The translations under genes and the position numbers were made by a program. This document shows positions 8,104 through 17,211 of a stretch of 51,605 bases of DNA, in pieces. Below the pieces are notes generated by a model. The model was given only the letters and a program-made list of their open reading frames with translations, did no database searches and was not told the origin of the DNA. Position 1 is the stretch's first letter. The number at the start of each line of letters is the position of its first letter. Source of the DNA: Bacilli bacterium (lineage in GTDB: Bacteria > Bacillota_I > Bacilli_A > RF39 > UBA660); the NCBI GenBank assembly GCA_017511945.1, contig JAFWHR010000011.1, positions 1 through 51,605 of the forward strand. The letters run 5' to 3'.

Positions 8104-10263
8104 ATGACAAAAAATAAAAGAGAGTGGAAATATCCTAAAAAAGTGTTTTTATGTATGCTATTTGTAATTTTGACTCTTTTTGGAAAGTATTGTTATTTAG
8201 CTTTGTCTTCGAATATCAACGGAAGAGATATAAAGGTTTTTGCTGAAAATAGAAATACTGTTTCAAAATCTTTAAAGGCTAAAAGGGGTACTATATTTGA
8301 CTCTGAGGGAAATATTTTAGCTCAAAATGTCACATCTTATACTTTAGTTGCCTATTTGGATGAATCTAGATCGACTAAAAATAAAATTAATCATGTAAAA
8401 GATATAGATAAAACTGCACGAGAACTTGCAGTAGTTTTAGAGTCTGATGAAAATGAGATTAGAGAAAAAATAAAAAATGGAAAAGATAAGAAGAAATATC
8501 AAGTAGAACTTGGAACGATAGGAAAGAATATATCAGAGATTAAAAAAAGTGAGATTGAGAATTTGAATCTTCCTGGAATAGATTTTGAAGAGAATGATAA
8601 AAGATATTATCCAAATGGCGATTTTGCTTCTTACATTTTGGGGTATGCAAAAACAAATGAGATGGAAGATGAAGATGGGAAAATAATAAGTTCAATTGAT
8701 GGTGAACTTGGAATTGAAGCTAAATTTGACAAAGAATTAAAGGGTACTGATGGATTTTATAAGTATCAACAAGATCGTTTTGGCTATAAGATACCTGATA
8801 CTGCTGAAACTAGGGTTGAAGCTTTAGATGGAAAAAATGTCTATTTAACTATAGATGCGAATATTCAAAGATTTACTGAAACTGAAATTAAAGATATTCA
8901 AAATAAATATGCACCTGAATGGGTATTTATGGCAGTTATGGATGCTAAAACGGGTGATATATTATCTTCAGCTTCTTCTCCTTCTTTTAATCCTAATTTG
9001 AGAGATTTATCCAGTTATCAAAATCCATTAGTGTCAGTTCCTTTTGAACCCGGGTCTACGATGAAAACTTATACTTACATGTGTGCGATAGATAAGGGCT
9101 CATATGATGGAAGTGCACTATTTTCATCAGGTACTATAGAAGTACTTGATGCAGTTATTAAAGATTGGAATAATACTGGATGGGGAGTTATAAATTACGA
9201 TAAAGGATTTGAGTATTCATCAAACGTCGGTGTAACTACTATGATAGGAAAGTTTTTAAACAAAGATGAACTTAAAGATTGTTTTAAAAAGTATGGATTT
9301 GGGTCAGCAACAGGTGTTGATCTATCTAAAGAGGTATCTGGAACTCTCGGGTTTAAATATCCAGTTGAGGTTGCCAATGCTACATTTGGACAGGGTGTTA
9401 CAACTACTCCGATTCAGCATTTAAAAGCTCTTTCAATGATTGCAAATGGTGGAAGACAGTTGACTCCACATGTAGTTGAAAAAGTTGAAGATCCTAATAC
9501 TAAAAAGATAACTTACGAAAGAAAGGTTGAAAGTTCGGAGAAACTTGTAAATGACAACACTATTAATAAAATCAAAGATTTAATGTATAACGTCGTTAAT
9601 AGTGAAGATCCTGCTGCGACAGGTAAAAAATACTATATCGAAGGATTTAATGTAATAGGTAAAACGGGAACGTCTCAAATATACGATGAGGCTAGAGGAG
9701 GATATTTAAAAGGTGAAAATGATTATATATATTCATTTTCTGGTATGTTTCCTAAAGACAACCCTGAAGTTATCTTATATACTGCTGTTAAAAGGCCTAA
9801 TGCACCTTCTTCTAATACTATAAGTGAATCTACGGTTAAGCTTATGAAAAATATTGCTAAATATAGAAATTTAGTTAGTGAGGGAAATAAGATCAATTCT
9901 GGAGTTACTTCATTGACATTAGATTCTTACATCAATAAGAAAACTAGTGATGTTAAAGGTATAATGGATTCAAATAAAATTCAGACAGTTATAATAGGTG
10001 ATGGTGATAAAATAATTGATCAGTATCCGCAAAAAGGTGAAGTTGTTCTATCATATGATAAAGTGTTTTTAATAACTAATAAAGGGCAGAAAGTAATGCC
10101 TGATTTAAAGGGATATTCGAGGTCTGAGGCAATTTATCTTTTAAAAACTTTAAACATAAAATATGAACTTGAAGGATATGGACATGTTACTGAGCAATCA
10201 GTCCCACCAGGAACTATAGTTGGTGATGAGGCTGTTAAAATTAAATTGGATCAGGCAAATTGA
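8104..10263 (+). CDS. class B penicillin-binding protein with PASTA domain (PBP2B/SpoVD-like)
   Basis: A peptidoglycan transpeptidase of division or spore cortex synthesis. The 719 residues show a membrane anchor (about 12-33), a dimerisation/pedestal domain starting AKRGTIFDSEGN, and the catalytic domain: SxxK as EPGSTMK around residue 318, SxN as YSSNVG around 371, and KTGT around 520. The C-terminus has one clear PASTA repeat (PDLKGYSRSEAIYLLKTLNI) and a degenerate one before it. Both PBP2B and SpoVD occupy this place in Firmicutes and both may have PASTA. With SigG and SigK nearby, either is possible. It is the last gene of the short mra cluster. Confidence 0.92.
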   Translation: MTKNKREWKYPKKVFLCMLFVILTLFGKYCYLALSSNINGRDIKVFAENRNTVSKSLKAKRGTIFDSEGNILAQNVTSYTLVAYLDESRSTKNKINHVKDIDKTARELAVVLESDENEIREKIKNGKDKKKYQVELGTIGKNISEIKKSEIENLNLPGIDFEENDKRYYPNGDFASYILGYAKTNEMEDEDGKIISSIDGELGIEAKFDKELKGTDGFYKYQQDRFGYKIPDTAETRVEALDGKNVYLTIDANIQRFTETEIKDIQNKYAPEWVFMAVMDAKTGDILSSASSPSFNPNLRDLSSYQNPLVSVPFEPGSTMKTYTYMCAIDKGSYDGSALFSSGTIEVLDAVIKDWNNTGWGVINYDKGFEYSSNVGVTTMIGKFLNKDELKDCFKKYGFGSATGVDLSKEVSGTLGFKYPVEVANATFGQGVTTTPIQHLKALSMIANGGRQLTPHVVEKVEDPNTKKITYERKVESSEKLVNDNTINKIKDLMYNVVNSEDPAATGKKYYIEGFNVIGKTGTSQIYDEARGGYLKGENDYIYSFSGMFPKDNPEVILYTAVKRPNAPSSNTISESTVKLMKNIAKYRNLVSEGNKINSGVTSLTLDSYINKKTSDVKGIMDSNKIQTVIIGDGDKIIDQYPQKGEVVLSYDKVFLITNKGQKVMPDLKGYSRSEAIYLLKTLNIKYELEGYGHVTEQSVPPGTIVGDEAVKIKLDQAN

Positions 10264-10306
10264 AAAAGATTAAAAAATAATTTATAATATTTAGACAGGT
10301 GATAAT

Positions 10307-10951
10307 ATGGCAAATATATATTCGTTAGTTTACGTATCGAAAAATGGTGATAAAAAGGTAATTCCCTTTACTAAAGAAAAAGGCGTAGTTAGAGAAAAAA
10401 TAGCTTTAACTACAATAGATAGTTATACTACTAATTTTTCTTCATGTGAAGAATTAATTAGTGACCTTAATAGTTTAGGCTATAATTTATCAGATGGTAC
10501 ATTTCAAATCCAGTATAATAATAAAGGCAAGGTTAAAAAAACTGAGGTTATATATAGTGACAAAAAACTTATTAAAAAAATTGCAGATGAAAATAATGGA
10601 AACAATATAATAAAAAAAGATTTGTTATATACGAGATATTTTCTTTATTTGATGAGAACTATTCAACTTGAACCGGAACTTTTTAAGTATTTAAAATCAT
10701 ATCACTACATTTCTCCTATGCTAGCTCAGTCTATTGGAGAGTATTTACACTATGTAGATTTGGAAATTGATATTGAGATGAATTATAGAAAAATTGAAAT
10801 TAATAAATTTTTGACTCAGTATAAAACTATAAGAGAAATAGAAATTGGAATATCTAACTATAGAAAAAGAGGTGAGGTTTCTATTGATGACACACCGCTT
10901 ACAAAACAAAAGAATATAGAAGAAGAACCTAGACAGTTAAAGTTATTTTAA
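10307..10951 (+). CDS. uncharacterised protein ending in a clamp-binding-like QLKLF
   Basis: A 214-residue soluble protein that I do not recognise. The first 100 residues look like a small beta-rich domain; residues 105-200 are predicted helical and rich in Tyr, Ile and Lys. The last five residues are QLKLF, which fits the QLxLF pentapeptide that bacterial DNA polymerases and repair proteins use to bind the DnaN sliding clamp. The terminal position suits such a motif, but the match is short and could be chance. The start ATG is preceded by AGGTGAT. It follows the PBP gene by 43 bases and is closed by its own terminator. Confidence 0.6.
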   Translation: MANIYSLVYVSKNGDKKVIPFTKEKGVVREKIALTTIDSYTTNFSSCEELISDLNSLGYNLSDGTFQIQYNNKGKVKKTEVIYSDKKLIKKIADENNGNNIIKKDLLYTRYFLYLMRTIQLEPELFKYLKSYHYISPMLAQSIGEYLHYVDLEIDIEMNYRKIEINKFLTQYKTIREIEIGISNYRKRGEVSIDDTPLTKQKNIEEEPRQLKLF

Positions 10952-10961
10952 GAAAATAAAG

Positions 10962-10990
10962 TAAAACAGTATAAATTCTGTTTTATTTTT
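10962..10990 (+). terminator. terminator downstream of the QLKLF protein
   Basis: A perfect 8-bp stem (taaaacag 10962-10969 with ctgtttta 10978-10985) followed by T residues. Confidence 0.8.
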
Positions 10991-10992
10991 GA

Positions 10993-10998
10993 TATAAT
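10993..10998 (+). promoter_or_regulatory. candidate -10 box of the rlmN run
   Basis: A perfect TATAAT 17 bases before the rlmN start codon. The -35 position (10970-10975, TATAAA) is weak and overlaps the preceding terminator. Confidence 0.45.
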
Positions 10999-11014
10999 AA
11001 AATATGGTGAAAGC

Positions 11015-12037
11015 ATGAACATATATGATTATTCAAAAAGTGATTTAGAAGAGTATTTTGAAAGTATTAATGAGAAGAGATATAAAGCTAAACAGGTATA
11101 TGATTGGCTTTATAAAAAGAGGGTTAAATCTTTTGATGAGATGAGCAATATTAAAAAAGATATAATTCAAAAATTAAAGGAAGATTTTACTTTTAATACT
11201 ATAGAAATAGTTAAAGTTCAAAACGGAAATGATGTTCACAAGTTTCTATTTAAACTTAAAGATAACAATTATATCGAAGCTGTTTTAATGAATCACGATT
11301 ATGGTAATAGTCTATGTATATCAACTGAAGTTGGATGCAATATGGGGTGTGCATTTTGTGAAAGTGGTAGAGTTAAAAAGATAAGAGATTTAGAAGTTAG
11401 TGAGATGACTTGTCAAATATTACTTATAGAAGAGCATTTAAACATTAGGATATCTCATGTCGTACTTATGGGTATAGGAGAACCTTTTGATAATTTTGAT
11501 AATGTTATGAAGTTTATTGACATTATAAATGATGATAATGGCATTTCTATAGGTTCTAGACATATAACTATATCGACATGTGGAATAGTACCTAAAATAA
11601 GAGAGTTTACTAAAATGCATAAACAGGTTAATTTAGCTATTTCACTTCATGCACCAAATGATAAACTTAGAAGTAAACTTATGAAGATAAATAAAGTATA
11701 TCCTATTAGCGAAGTGATTAAAGCTGTTAAGGATTATTTGAAGGAAAATAATAGAAAAGTTACATTTGAATATATAATGCTTAAAGGTGTGAATGATAAG
11801 AAAGAACATGCTTTAGAACTATCTAAACTTTTAAAAGGTATGAATGCATACGTCAATCTGATTCCGTATAATGAGACTAGTCATATAGAGTTTAAACCTA
11901 CTTTTAGAGATGAAATTATGAAATTTTATGATATACTTAAGAAAAATAGGATAAATGTTACAATTCGAAAAGAATTTGGAAGTGGGATTGATGCTGCCTG
12001 CGGACAGCTTAGAACAAAATATAAGGAGGATATTTAA
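11015..12037 (+). CDS. rlmN: dual-specificity 23S rRNA/tRNA (adenine-C2)-methyltransferase RlmN
   Basis: A radical SAM enzyme that methylates C2 of A2503 in 23S rRNA and of A37 in tRNAs. The 340 residues show an N-terminal helical domain with RYKAKQVYDWLY. The iron-sulfur motif is C108, C112 and C115 in GCNMGCAFC. The HVVLMGIGEPFDN segment follows, and the C-terminal FGSGIDAACGQL holds the cysteine that carries the methyl group. All key residues are present. It is the first gene of a long co-directional run, and prpC begins directly after its stop codon, as in other Firmicutes. Confidence 0.95.
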   Translation: MNIYDYSKSDLEEYFESINEKRYKAKQVYDWLYKKRVKSFDEMSNIKKDIIQKLKEDFTFNTIEIVKVQNGNDVHKFLFKLKDNNYIEAVLMNHDYGNSLCISTEVGCNMGCAFCESGRVKKIRDLEVSEMTCQILLIEEHLNIRISHVVLMGIGEPFDNFDNVMKFIDIINDDNGISIGSRHITISTCGIVPKIREFTKMHKQVNLAISLHAPNDKLRSKLMKINKVYPISEVIKAVKDYLKENNRKVTFEYIMLKGVNDKKEHALELSKLLKGMNAYVNLIPYNETSHIEFKPTFRDEIMKFYDILKKNRINVTIRKEFGSGIDAACGQLRTKYKEDI

Positions 12038-12775
12038 ATGGAATACTCGTATTTAACTGATCCAGGTAAGGTAAGAGATCACAATGAAGATAGTGTTACA
12101 ATTGTTAAAAATGATTCTGGTGAGATATTACTTATTTTAGCTGATGGTATGGGTGGACACAAAGGTGGCGAGATAGCATCTTCCATTGCGGTTACTCATA
12201 TAGGAAAGAGATTTACTGAGATAACTACTGTTGGAAATAGAGAAGATAGTATTAATTTTTTAAAGGAAATAGTAAGTGAAGCAAATATGCTTTTATATAA
12301 ATATTCTAGTGAAAATCCAGAGAGTCAAGGAATGGGAACTACTTTAGTCATGGCTCTTTTGACAAAAGATTTTCTTCTTTATGGAAATATAGGAGATTCA
12401 TCTGGATATGCGATTAAGGATGGTAAGATGTATAAGATAACAAATGATCATACTTTGGTAAATTTACTGGTTAAATCTGGTGAACTTACTGAAGAGGCTG
12501 CTAAAAATCATCCTAAGAAAAATGTCTTGATGAGGGCTTTGGGAGCAAACATGTCGGTTGAGATGGATGTGTTTGATGTTGAAAGAGATGTTGAAGGTAT
12601 ATTTTTGTGTAGTGACGGGCTGAGTAATATGCTTAGTATAGATCAGATAGAAAATGTTTTAAATAGCTCACTACCAATAGATGATAAACTTCAAAAGTTA
12701 ATTAATAAGGCTAATAATAGAGGGGGAACTGACAACATATCAGTCGCTTATTTAAAAAAGGAGGTAGTTGAATGA
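12038..12775 (+). CDS. prpC: PP2C-type protein phosphatase PrpC (Stp)
   Basis: A metal-dependent Ser/Thr phosphatase that reverses phosphorylation by the neighbouring kinase. The 245 residues carry the PPM motifs in order: DPGKVRDHNEDS, LADGMGGHKGGEIAS, GDSSGYAI, LCSDGLSN and GGTDNISVAY. These supply the Asp residues that hold the two metal ions. The start codon follows the rlmN stop without a gap, with GGAGG inside rlmN. Its last four bases overlap the kinase start as ATGA, which implies coupled translation. Confidence 0.95.
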   Translation: MEYSYLTDPGKVRDHNEDSVTIVKNDSGEILLILADGMGGHKGGEIASSIAVTHIGKRFTEITTVGNREDSINFLKEIVSEANMLLYKYSSENPESQGMGTTLVMALLTKDFLLYGNIGDSSGYAIKDGKMYKITNDHTLVNLLVKSGELTEEAAKNHPKKNVLMRALGANMSVEMDVFDVERDVEGIFLCSDGLSNMLSIDQIENVLNSSLPIDDKLQKLINKANNRGGTDNISVAYLKKEVVE

Positions 12776-14550
12776 TAACTAGGGGTCAGATGATAAATGA
12801 AAGATATGAAATTATAAGAGCTATCGGAGAAGGAGGTATGGCTAATGTATATCTCGCACTTGATACGATATTAAATAGAAAAGTTGCAGTTAAAATACTG
12901 AGAGGTGATTTGGCAGAGGATGAAAAGTTTGTAAGGAGATTTCAAAGAGAAGCTATATCTGCAAGTTCACTTAATGATCCAAATATTGTTGAGGTATACG
13001 ACGTTGGAGAAGATGATGGAAAGTATTTTATAGTTATGGAGTATGTTGAGGGAAGAACTTTAAAACAGTTAATTAAAAAAAGAGGTAGTTTAACTTTACC
13101 TGAGGTAGTAGACATAATGCTTCAGTTAACTTCAGCTATTGCTCATGCTCATGAAAGTTATATAATCCATAGAGATATTAAACCGCAAAATGTAGTTATA
13201 TTAGAAGATGGAAGAGTTAAAATAATGGATTTTGGTATTGCGGTTGCTTTAAATGCTGGAGAACTTACGCAAACGAATAGTGTAATGGGAACTGTTTACT
13301 ACATACCACCTGAGCAGGCAAATGGTGGTAAAGCGACAGTTAAAAGTGATATATACTCTCTTGGGATACTAATGTATGAACTTGTAACTGGACATGTACC
13401 TTTTAAGGGTGAAAATCCTGTTGAGGTTGCAATTAAACACATGAATGAAGATATTCCAACTATATGTGAATATGATCCTGAGATGCCTCAGTCAATTGAA
13501 AATATCATTTTGAAAGCTGCTGCTAAAAATCCTAAAAATAGATATTCATCTGCTATGGAGATGCATGAAGATTTAAAAACAGCTTTAAACAAAGATAGAT
13601 TTAATGAACCTAAAATAGTCTATACTTTTAAAGATAAAGATTTTGACGATTTTGCTGAAGAAAAACCTGTTAAAAGAAGAAGTGATAGAAATTCAGAAGA
13701 TAAAAAGGATAAAAAAGTCAATAAAGCTTTAATTATTATAGGTAGTATTATAGGTGTACTTTTATTAGTTTTAGGAATTATGTTCATGCTTCCTAAAGAT
13801 AAAGAAGCTAAAATACCTGATGTAAAAGGCATGAGTATATCTCAAGCTAAAGACATTTTGAAAGATAAGGGATTTAGTATTAATTCAAAACAAAAAAAAG
13901 AATACGATGAAAAGATAGATAAGAATAAAGTTATTGGAACTGATCCAAAAATAGGAAAGACTATTAAAACTAAAAACAAAGTAACTTTAATCGTATCTAA
14001 AGGTAGTAAAAAGGTAAAAATAGAGGATTATACTGGTCAAGATTTTGAAACTGTTAAAAAGAAATTAGAAAAATCTAAAATTACTGTTTTATCAGTGACT
14101 AAAGATGTATCTGCCTCTGAAAATGTAAAAGCTGGATCTATCATTAGTCAAGATGTTAAAGCAGGTGAAAAGTTAGGTAAAGGTGATAAGATAACATTTA
14201 CGATACCTAATATTTATTCGGCTTATCCTAATTTTACTGATGGAACTTATACTGTCGATTCAGTTAATAAATTTGCATCTGATAATGGTATTACTGTCGA
14301 TGTTACATATGTTGAAGATGCATCTTCAAATAATGGTGCGATTATCTATCAAAATATGGCAGCTGGAAGTAAAATTAATAAAGGTGATAATTTGAGGATT
14401 AAGGTTGTTAAAAATCCGGAGAAAAAAGAAGAGGTAATTCCAGCATGTGTTGAAAATGCGACTTATGATAAAAATTCTAAGAGATGTATATGTGATAGTG
14501 GGTATAAGGAAACAACTTCAGGAACTTGTGAGAAAGAAAAAAATGCATAG
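12772..14550 (+). CDS. prkC: PASTA-domain Ser/Thr protein kinase PrkC with cysteine-rich tail
   Basis: A membrane kinase that senses muropeptides or lipid II through PASTA repeats and controls growth, division or germination. Its kinase domain (about 10-272) has the GEGGMA loop (19-24), Lys40, HRD 132-134 and DFG 152-154. The juxtamembrane stretch is basic and acidic (290-316). A membrane helix spans about 318-339, followed by three PASTA repeats (about 347-412, 413-478, 480-547). The last 35 residues are unusual: four cysteines in a pattern with CICDSGY and SGTC, like an EGF module. It overlaps rsgA by 8 bases. Confidence 0.95.
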   Translation: MITRGQMINERYEIIRAIGEGGMANVYLALDTILNRKVAVKILRGDLAEDEKFVRRFQREAISASSLNDPNIVEVYDVGEDDGKYFIVMEYVEGRTLKQLIKKRGSLTLPEVVDIMLQLTSAIAHAHESYIIHRDIKPQNVVILEDGRVKIMDFGIAVALNAGELTQTNSVMGTVYYIPPEQANGGKATVKSDIYSLGILMYELVTGHVPFKGENPVEVAIKHMNEDIPTICEYDPEMPQSIENIILKAAAKNPKNRYSSAMEMHEDLKTALNKDRFNEPKIVYTFKDKDFDDFAEEKPVKRRSDRNSEDKKDKKVNKALIIIGSIIGVLLLVLGIMFMLPKDKEAKIPDVKGMSISQAKDILKDKGFSINSKQKKEYDEKIDKNKVIGTDPKIGKTIKTKNKVTLIVSKGSKKVKIEDYTGQDFETVKKKLEKSKITVLSVTKDVSASENVKAGSIISQDVKAGEKLGKGDKITFTIPNIYSAYPNFTDGTYTVDSVNKFASDNGITVDVTYVEDASSNNGAIIYQNMAAGSKINKGDNLRIKVVKNPEKKEEVIPACVENATYDKNSKRCICDSGYKETTSGTCEKEKNA

Positions 14551-15367
14551 AGGAGTAATAATTAAACAGATCAGTAATGATTATACTGTTAAATCTGACA
14601 GTTTATATGTGTGTAAACCTAGAGGAAAATTTAGAAAGATAAATATAACACCTTTAGTTGGGGATGAAGTTATGTTTGAAAATGGCTATATATATGAAGT
14701 GCTTCCAAGAAAAAATGAATTATATAGGCCATCTATTTCTAATGTTGATCAGGCTATTATAATTACAAGTCTTAAACAGCCTGATTTTTCTTCTAATTTG
14801 CTTGATAAGTTTTTATCGGTAGCTGAATTTAACAGGGTAAAACCTATAATTATTTTTACCAAAAGTGATTTATTAGATAAGATTGAGTATGATAAATTAA
14901 AAGAATACATAGATTACTATAGTAAAATAGGTTATAAGGTATATATGAATACTGAAATTGATGAGATAAAGAAAATATTTAAAGGGAAGTTTTCAGTCTT
15001 TACTGGTCAAACGGGAGCGGGTAAATCTACACTTTTAAATAAGTTAAACTCTAGTTTAAATTTAAAGACATCTGAGATTTCTCTTTCTTTAAACAGGGGA
15101 AAACATACAACTAGACATACTGAGGCTTTAGAGATAGAAGGTGGTTTGGTTGCTGATACGCCAGGTTTTTCTGCTTTAGACTTTAAAGGTATGACAAAAG
15201 AGGATATAAGAGATAATTTTGTAGAGTTTAATTTATATAGAGATGAATGTGAATTTAGAGACTGCATGCACGTTCATGAGAGAAAATGTATGATAAAACA
15301 AAAAGTAGATGATGGAACAATTTTAAAGGATAGGTATTTGAATTATAGAAAGTTTATAGGTGAGTGA
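14543..15367 (+). CDS. rsgA: ribosome small-subunit GTPase RsgA
   Basis: A circularly permuted GTPase that checks late 30S subunit assembly. The 274 residues show an OB-fold (1-65), then G4 TKSD before G1 GQTGAGKST (near 155) and G3 DTPGF. The order is the mark of permutation. The C-terminal zinc knuckle includes ECEFRDCMHVHERKC. The start is ATG 14543 inside the end of prkC. Further upstream in-frame codons would give an N-terminus unlike the family. The prpC-prkC-rsgA-rpe order is conserved in Firmicutes. Confidence 0.94.
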   Translation: MHRGVIIKQISNDYTVKSDSLYVCKPRGKFRKINITPLVGDEVMFENGYIYEVLPRKNELYRPSISNVDQAIIITSLKQPDFSSNLLDKFLSVAEFNRVKPIIIFTKSDLLDKIEYDKLKEYIDYYSKIGYKVYMNTEIDEIKKIFKGKFSVFTGQTGAGKSTLLNKLNSSLNLKTSEISLSLNRGKHTTRHTEALEIEGGLVADTPGFSALDFKGMTKEDIRDNFVEFNLYRDECEFRDCMHVHERKCMIKQKVDDGTILKDRYLNYRKFIGE

Positions 15368-15370
15368 AAT

Positions 15371-15973
15371 ATGCTTATATCAGGTTCACTGTTAAAAATA
15401 TGTGATGATAAAGAAAAGATAGATGAGTTAAACAGGTGCTGTGACATGATTCATTTTGACGTTATGGATGGTGAGTTTACTGATGATAAAACTGATTATT
15501 TTAAAAATGTCTCTGGGGTGACAAAACCGATTGACGTTCATCTCATGGTATATGATGTAGAAAAGTATTTGGATGAAGTTTCTGTCTTTAAACCTGAATA
15601 TGTAACTTTTCACTATGAGATTGGTAATATTTTATCTAATATTAATTTAATCAAAAATAGGGGTTTTAAGGTTGGGATTGCCATTAATCCTGAGACAGAG
15701 GTAAGTGACATATTTGAATATTTGAATTTGATTGATCTAGTTTTAGTTATGTCAGTTCCACCCGGAAAGGGAGGTCAGAAGTTTATCGATGTATCTGATA
15801 AGATAGATAAGCTTGTAGATTATAGAAGTGAAAATGGATTAGATTACCTTATAGAAGTGGATGGCGGAATTAATAGTGAAACTATAAAAAAAGTTAAGAA
15901 TGTTGATATTGCAGTATGTGGATCTTATATTACAGATAGTTTAGATTACGAAAAGATGGTGAAGAGTTTATGA
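15371..15973 (+). CDS. rpe: ribulose-phosphate 3-epimerase
   Basis: Interconverts ribulose 5-phosphate and xylulose 5-phosphate in the pentose phosphate pathway, and so supplies the substrate of the phosphoketolase encoded at 41693. The TIM-barrel motifs HFDVMDG, DVHLMV, VMSVPPGKGGQKF and EVDGGIN are present, with the metal-binding His and Asp residues. At 200 residues it is slightly short: the family has about 215. Its start follows rsgA by three bases and it overlaps the prepilin gene by four bases. Confidence 0.93.
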   Translation: MLISGSLLKICDDKEKIDELNRCCDMIHFDVMDGEFTDDKTDYFKNVSGVTKPIDVHLMVYDVEKYLDEVSVFKPEYVTFHYEIGNILSNINLIKNRGFKVGIAINPETEVSDIFEYLNLIDLVLVMSVPPGKGGQKFIDVSDKIDKLVDYRSENGLDYLIEVDGGINSETIKKVKNVDIAVCGSYITDSLDYEKMVKSL

Positions 15974-16335
15974 ATAAAAAAGGGTTTACTTTAATTGAAC
16001 TACTCGTAGTTATCGTAATTTTGAGTATTATTGGAATAATTGCCGTTTCAACTATCGATAAAAACATTAAAGATGGAAGAGTTAAAACGTGCAAGGCGCA
16101 GGAGAAAAACATTATTGAAGGGGCTAAAATGTATTCTGTAGATAATCCTAATTATGTTGGAGAAGTAAATATTAGTTCATTAGAAGGTTTGGGATATATT
16201 AAAGACGAATTGGTTAATCCGATGACGGATGAGAAGTATGATGATAGTACTTCAGTCAATATTTCATATGATGAAAGTACTAAGAAATATACATATACAA
16301 TTAATTATAGTGAAAAAGATAAAGGGTGCGGGTAA
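15970..16335 (+). CDS. type IV prepilin-like protein
   Basis: A 121-residue secreted protein with a class III (prepilin) signal: MNKKGFTLIELLVVIVILS. Cleavage is expected after the Gly, before FTLIE, and the Glu at position 5 of the mature protein is present. A hydrophobic helix follows and then a small polar head with two cysteines (KTCKAQ and the C-terminal GCG) that may form a disulfide. The gene overlaps rpe by ATGA. No prepilin peptidase, assembly ATPase or PilC-type gene is in the window, so its machinery lies elsewhere, if it exists. Confidence 0.85.
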   Translation: MNKKGFTLIELLVVIVILSIIGIIAVSTIDKNIKDGRVKTCKAQEKNIIEGAKMYSVDNPNYVGEVNISSLEGLGYIKDELVNPMTDEKYDDSTSVNISYDESTKKYTYTINYSEKDKGCG

Positions 16336-16359
16336 ATAATTATTAGGAGGTTTGGAAAT

Positions 16360-17205
16360 ATGATAAACGATATAAAAAAACTAAAGATGATAGATCATAA
16401 AACCAAAAGAAATATAGAACTTGAGGAAGAAGAACTTGAATTTTTATACATGATTAATAGATATTTAGATTATGAAAATAGACAGAGAAAAGGATATAAT
16501 AAGAGAAATTCAATTCTTTCAAGAAGAGATATAAAGGAAGATCTTGCTAGAATTTTAAATTGTAATAAAGAAAATATAGCTCTTTCATTAGACGATTTCA
16601 AAAAGGAAGATATTTACGGTTTTTTTGGTAATGCCACTATGCACGGAGAAACTGTTCCTGATGAATTTAGACATTTAAAACTAGTTGTAGGAAGTATAAA
16701 TTTTCCTGATTTAATAGATGCATCAGGACTTGAGAATTTAAAAGTTGTAACATTGATGTTCAGTGCTGAAAAATTAGAAAAATCATTCGGTTTAAGTGGA
16801 CTTGAGTATGTATATATGTTAATGCTTCCAAATTTAAAAGAAGCTATTAATCTTTATAATTTAAGAAGAATAGGTTTGGAAGTTAATCTTATTAATCTTA
16901 AAAATTCAAAAGGGCTTGAGAATTTAGAAGATATTGAGGGCATGGCTTATTTTAATTCTTTGGAAAAAGCAGATAGTTTGTTTAATTTAAAAAGTATTGG
17001 TCATGGTAATTTTAATAAGTTAAAAAGTAGTAAGGGACTTGAAAACTTAAAAGAATTAGATTCTATATATTTTTTAAATTTAGAGGATAGTTCTTCTTTG
17101 GAAAGAGTTTTTAGTGAAGGATATTGTTTGTCAAAAGGAATTAATAAATGTGCTATTTTTGTAAGAAAAAATGAAAATAGTAATGATAAAATCTTAAGAA
17201 GGTGA
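16360..17205 (+). CDS. irregular leucine-rich-repeat protein
   Basis: A 281-residue soluble protein with no signal peptide. The first 105 residues are charged and helical. From about 115 to 255 there are roughly six repeats of about 21 residues with the pattern SxGLENLKxx (for example ASGLENLKVV, SKGLENLEDI, SKGLENLKEL) separated by beta-like segments, which indicates a solenoid. The exact family is not recognised. AGGAGG precedes the ATG. It lies between the prepilin and oxidoreductase genes with short gaps, so it is probably co-transcribed, but no role follows from that. Confidence 0.7.
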   Translation: MINDIKKLKMIDHKTKRNIELEEEELEFLYMINRYLDYENRQRKGYNKRNSILSRRDIKEDLARILNCNKENIALSLDDFKKEDIYGFFGNATMHGETVPDEFRHLKLVVGSINFPDLIDASGLENLKVVTLMFSAEKLEKSFGLSGLEYVYMLMLPNLKEAINLYNLRRIGLEVNLINLKNSKGLENLEDIEGMAYFNSLEKADSLFNLKSIGHGNFNKLKSSKGLENLKELDSIYFLNLEDSSSLERVFSEGYCLSKGINKCAIFVRKNENSNDKILRR

Positions 17206-17211
17206 TTCAAA

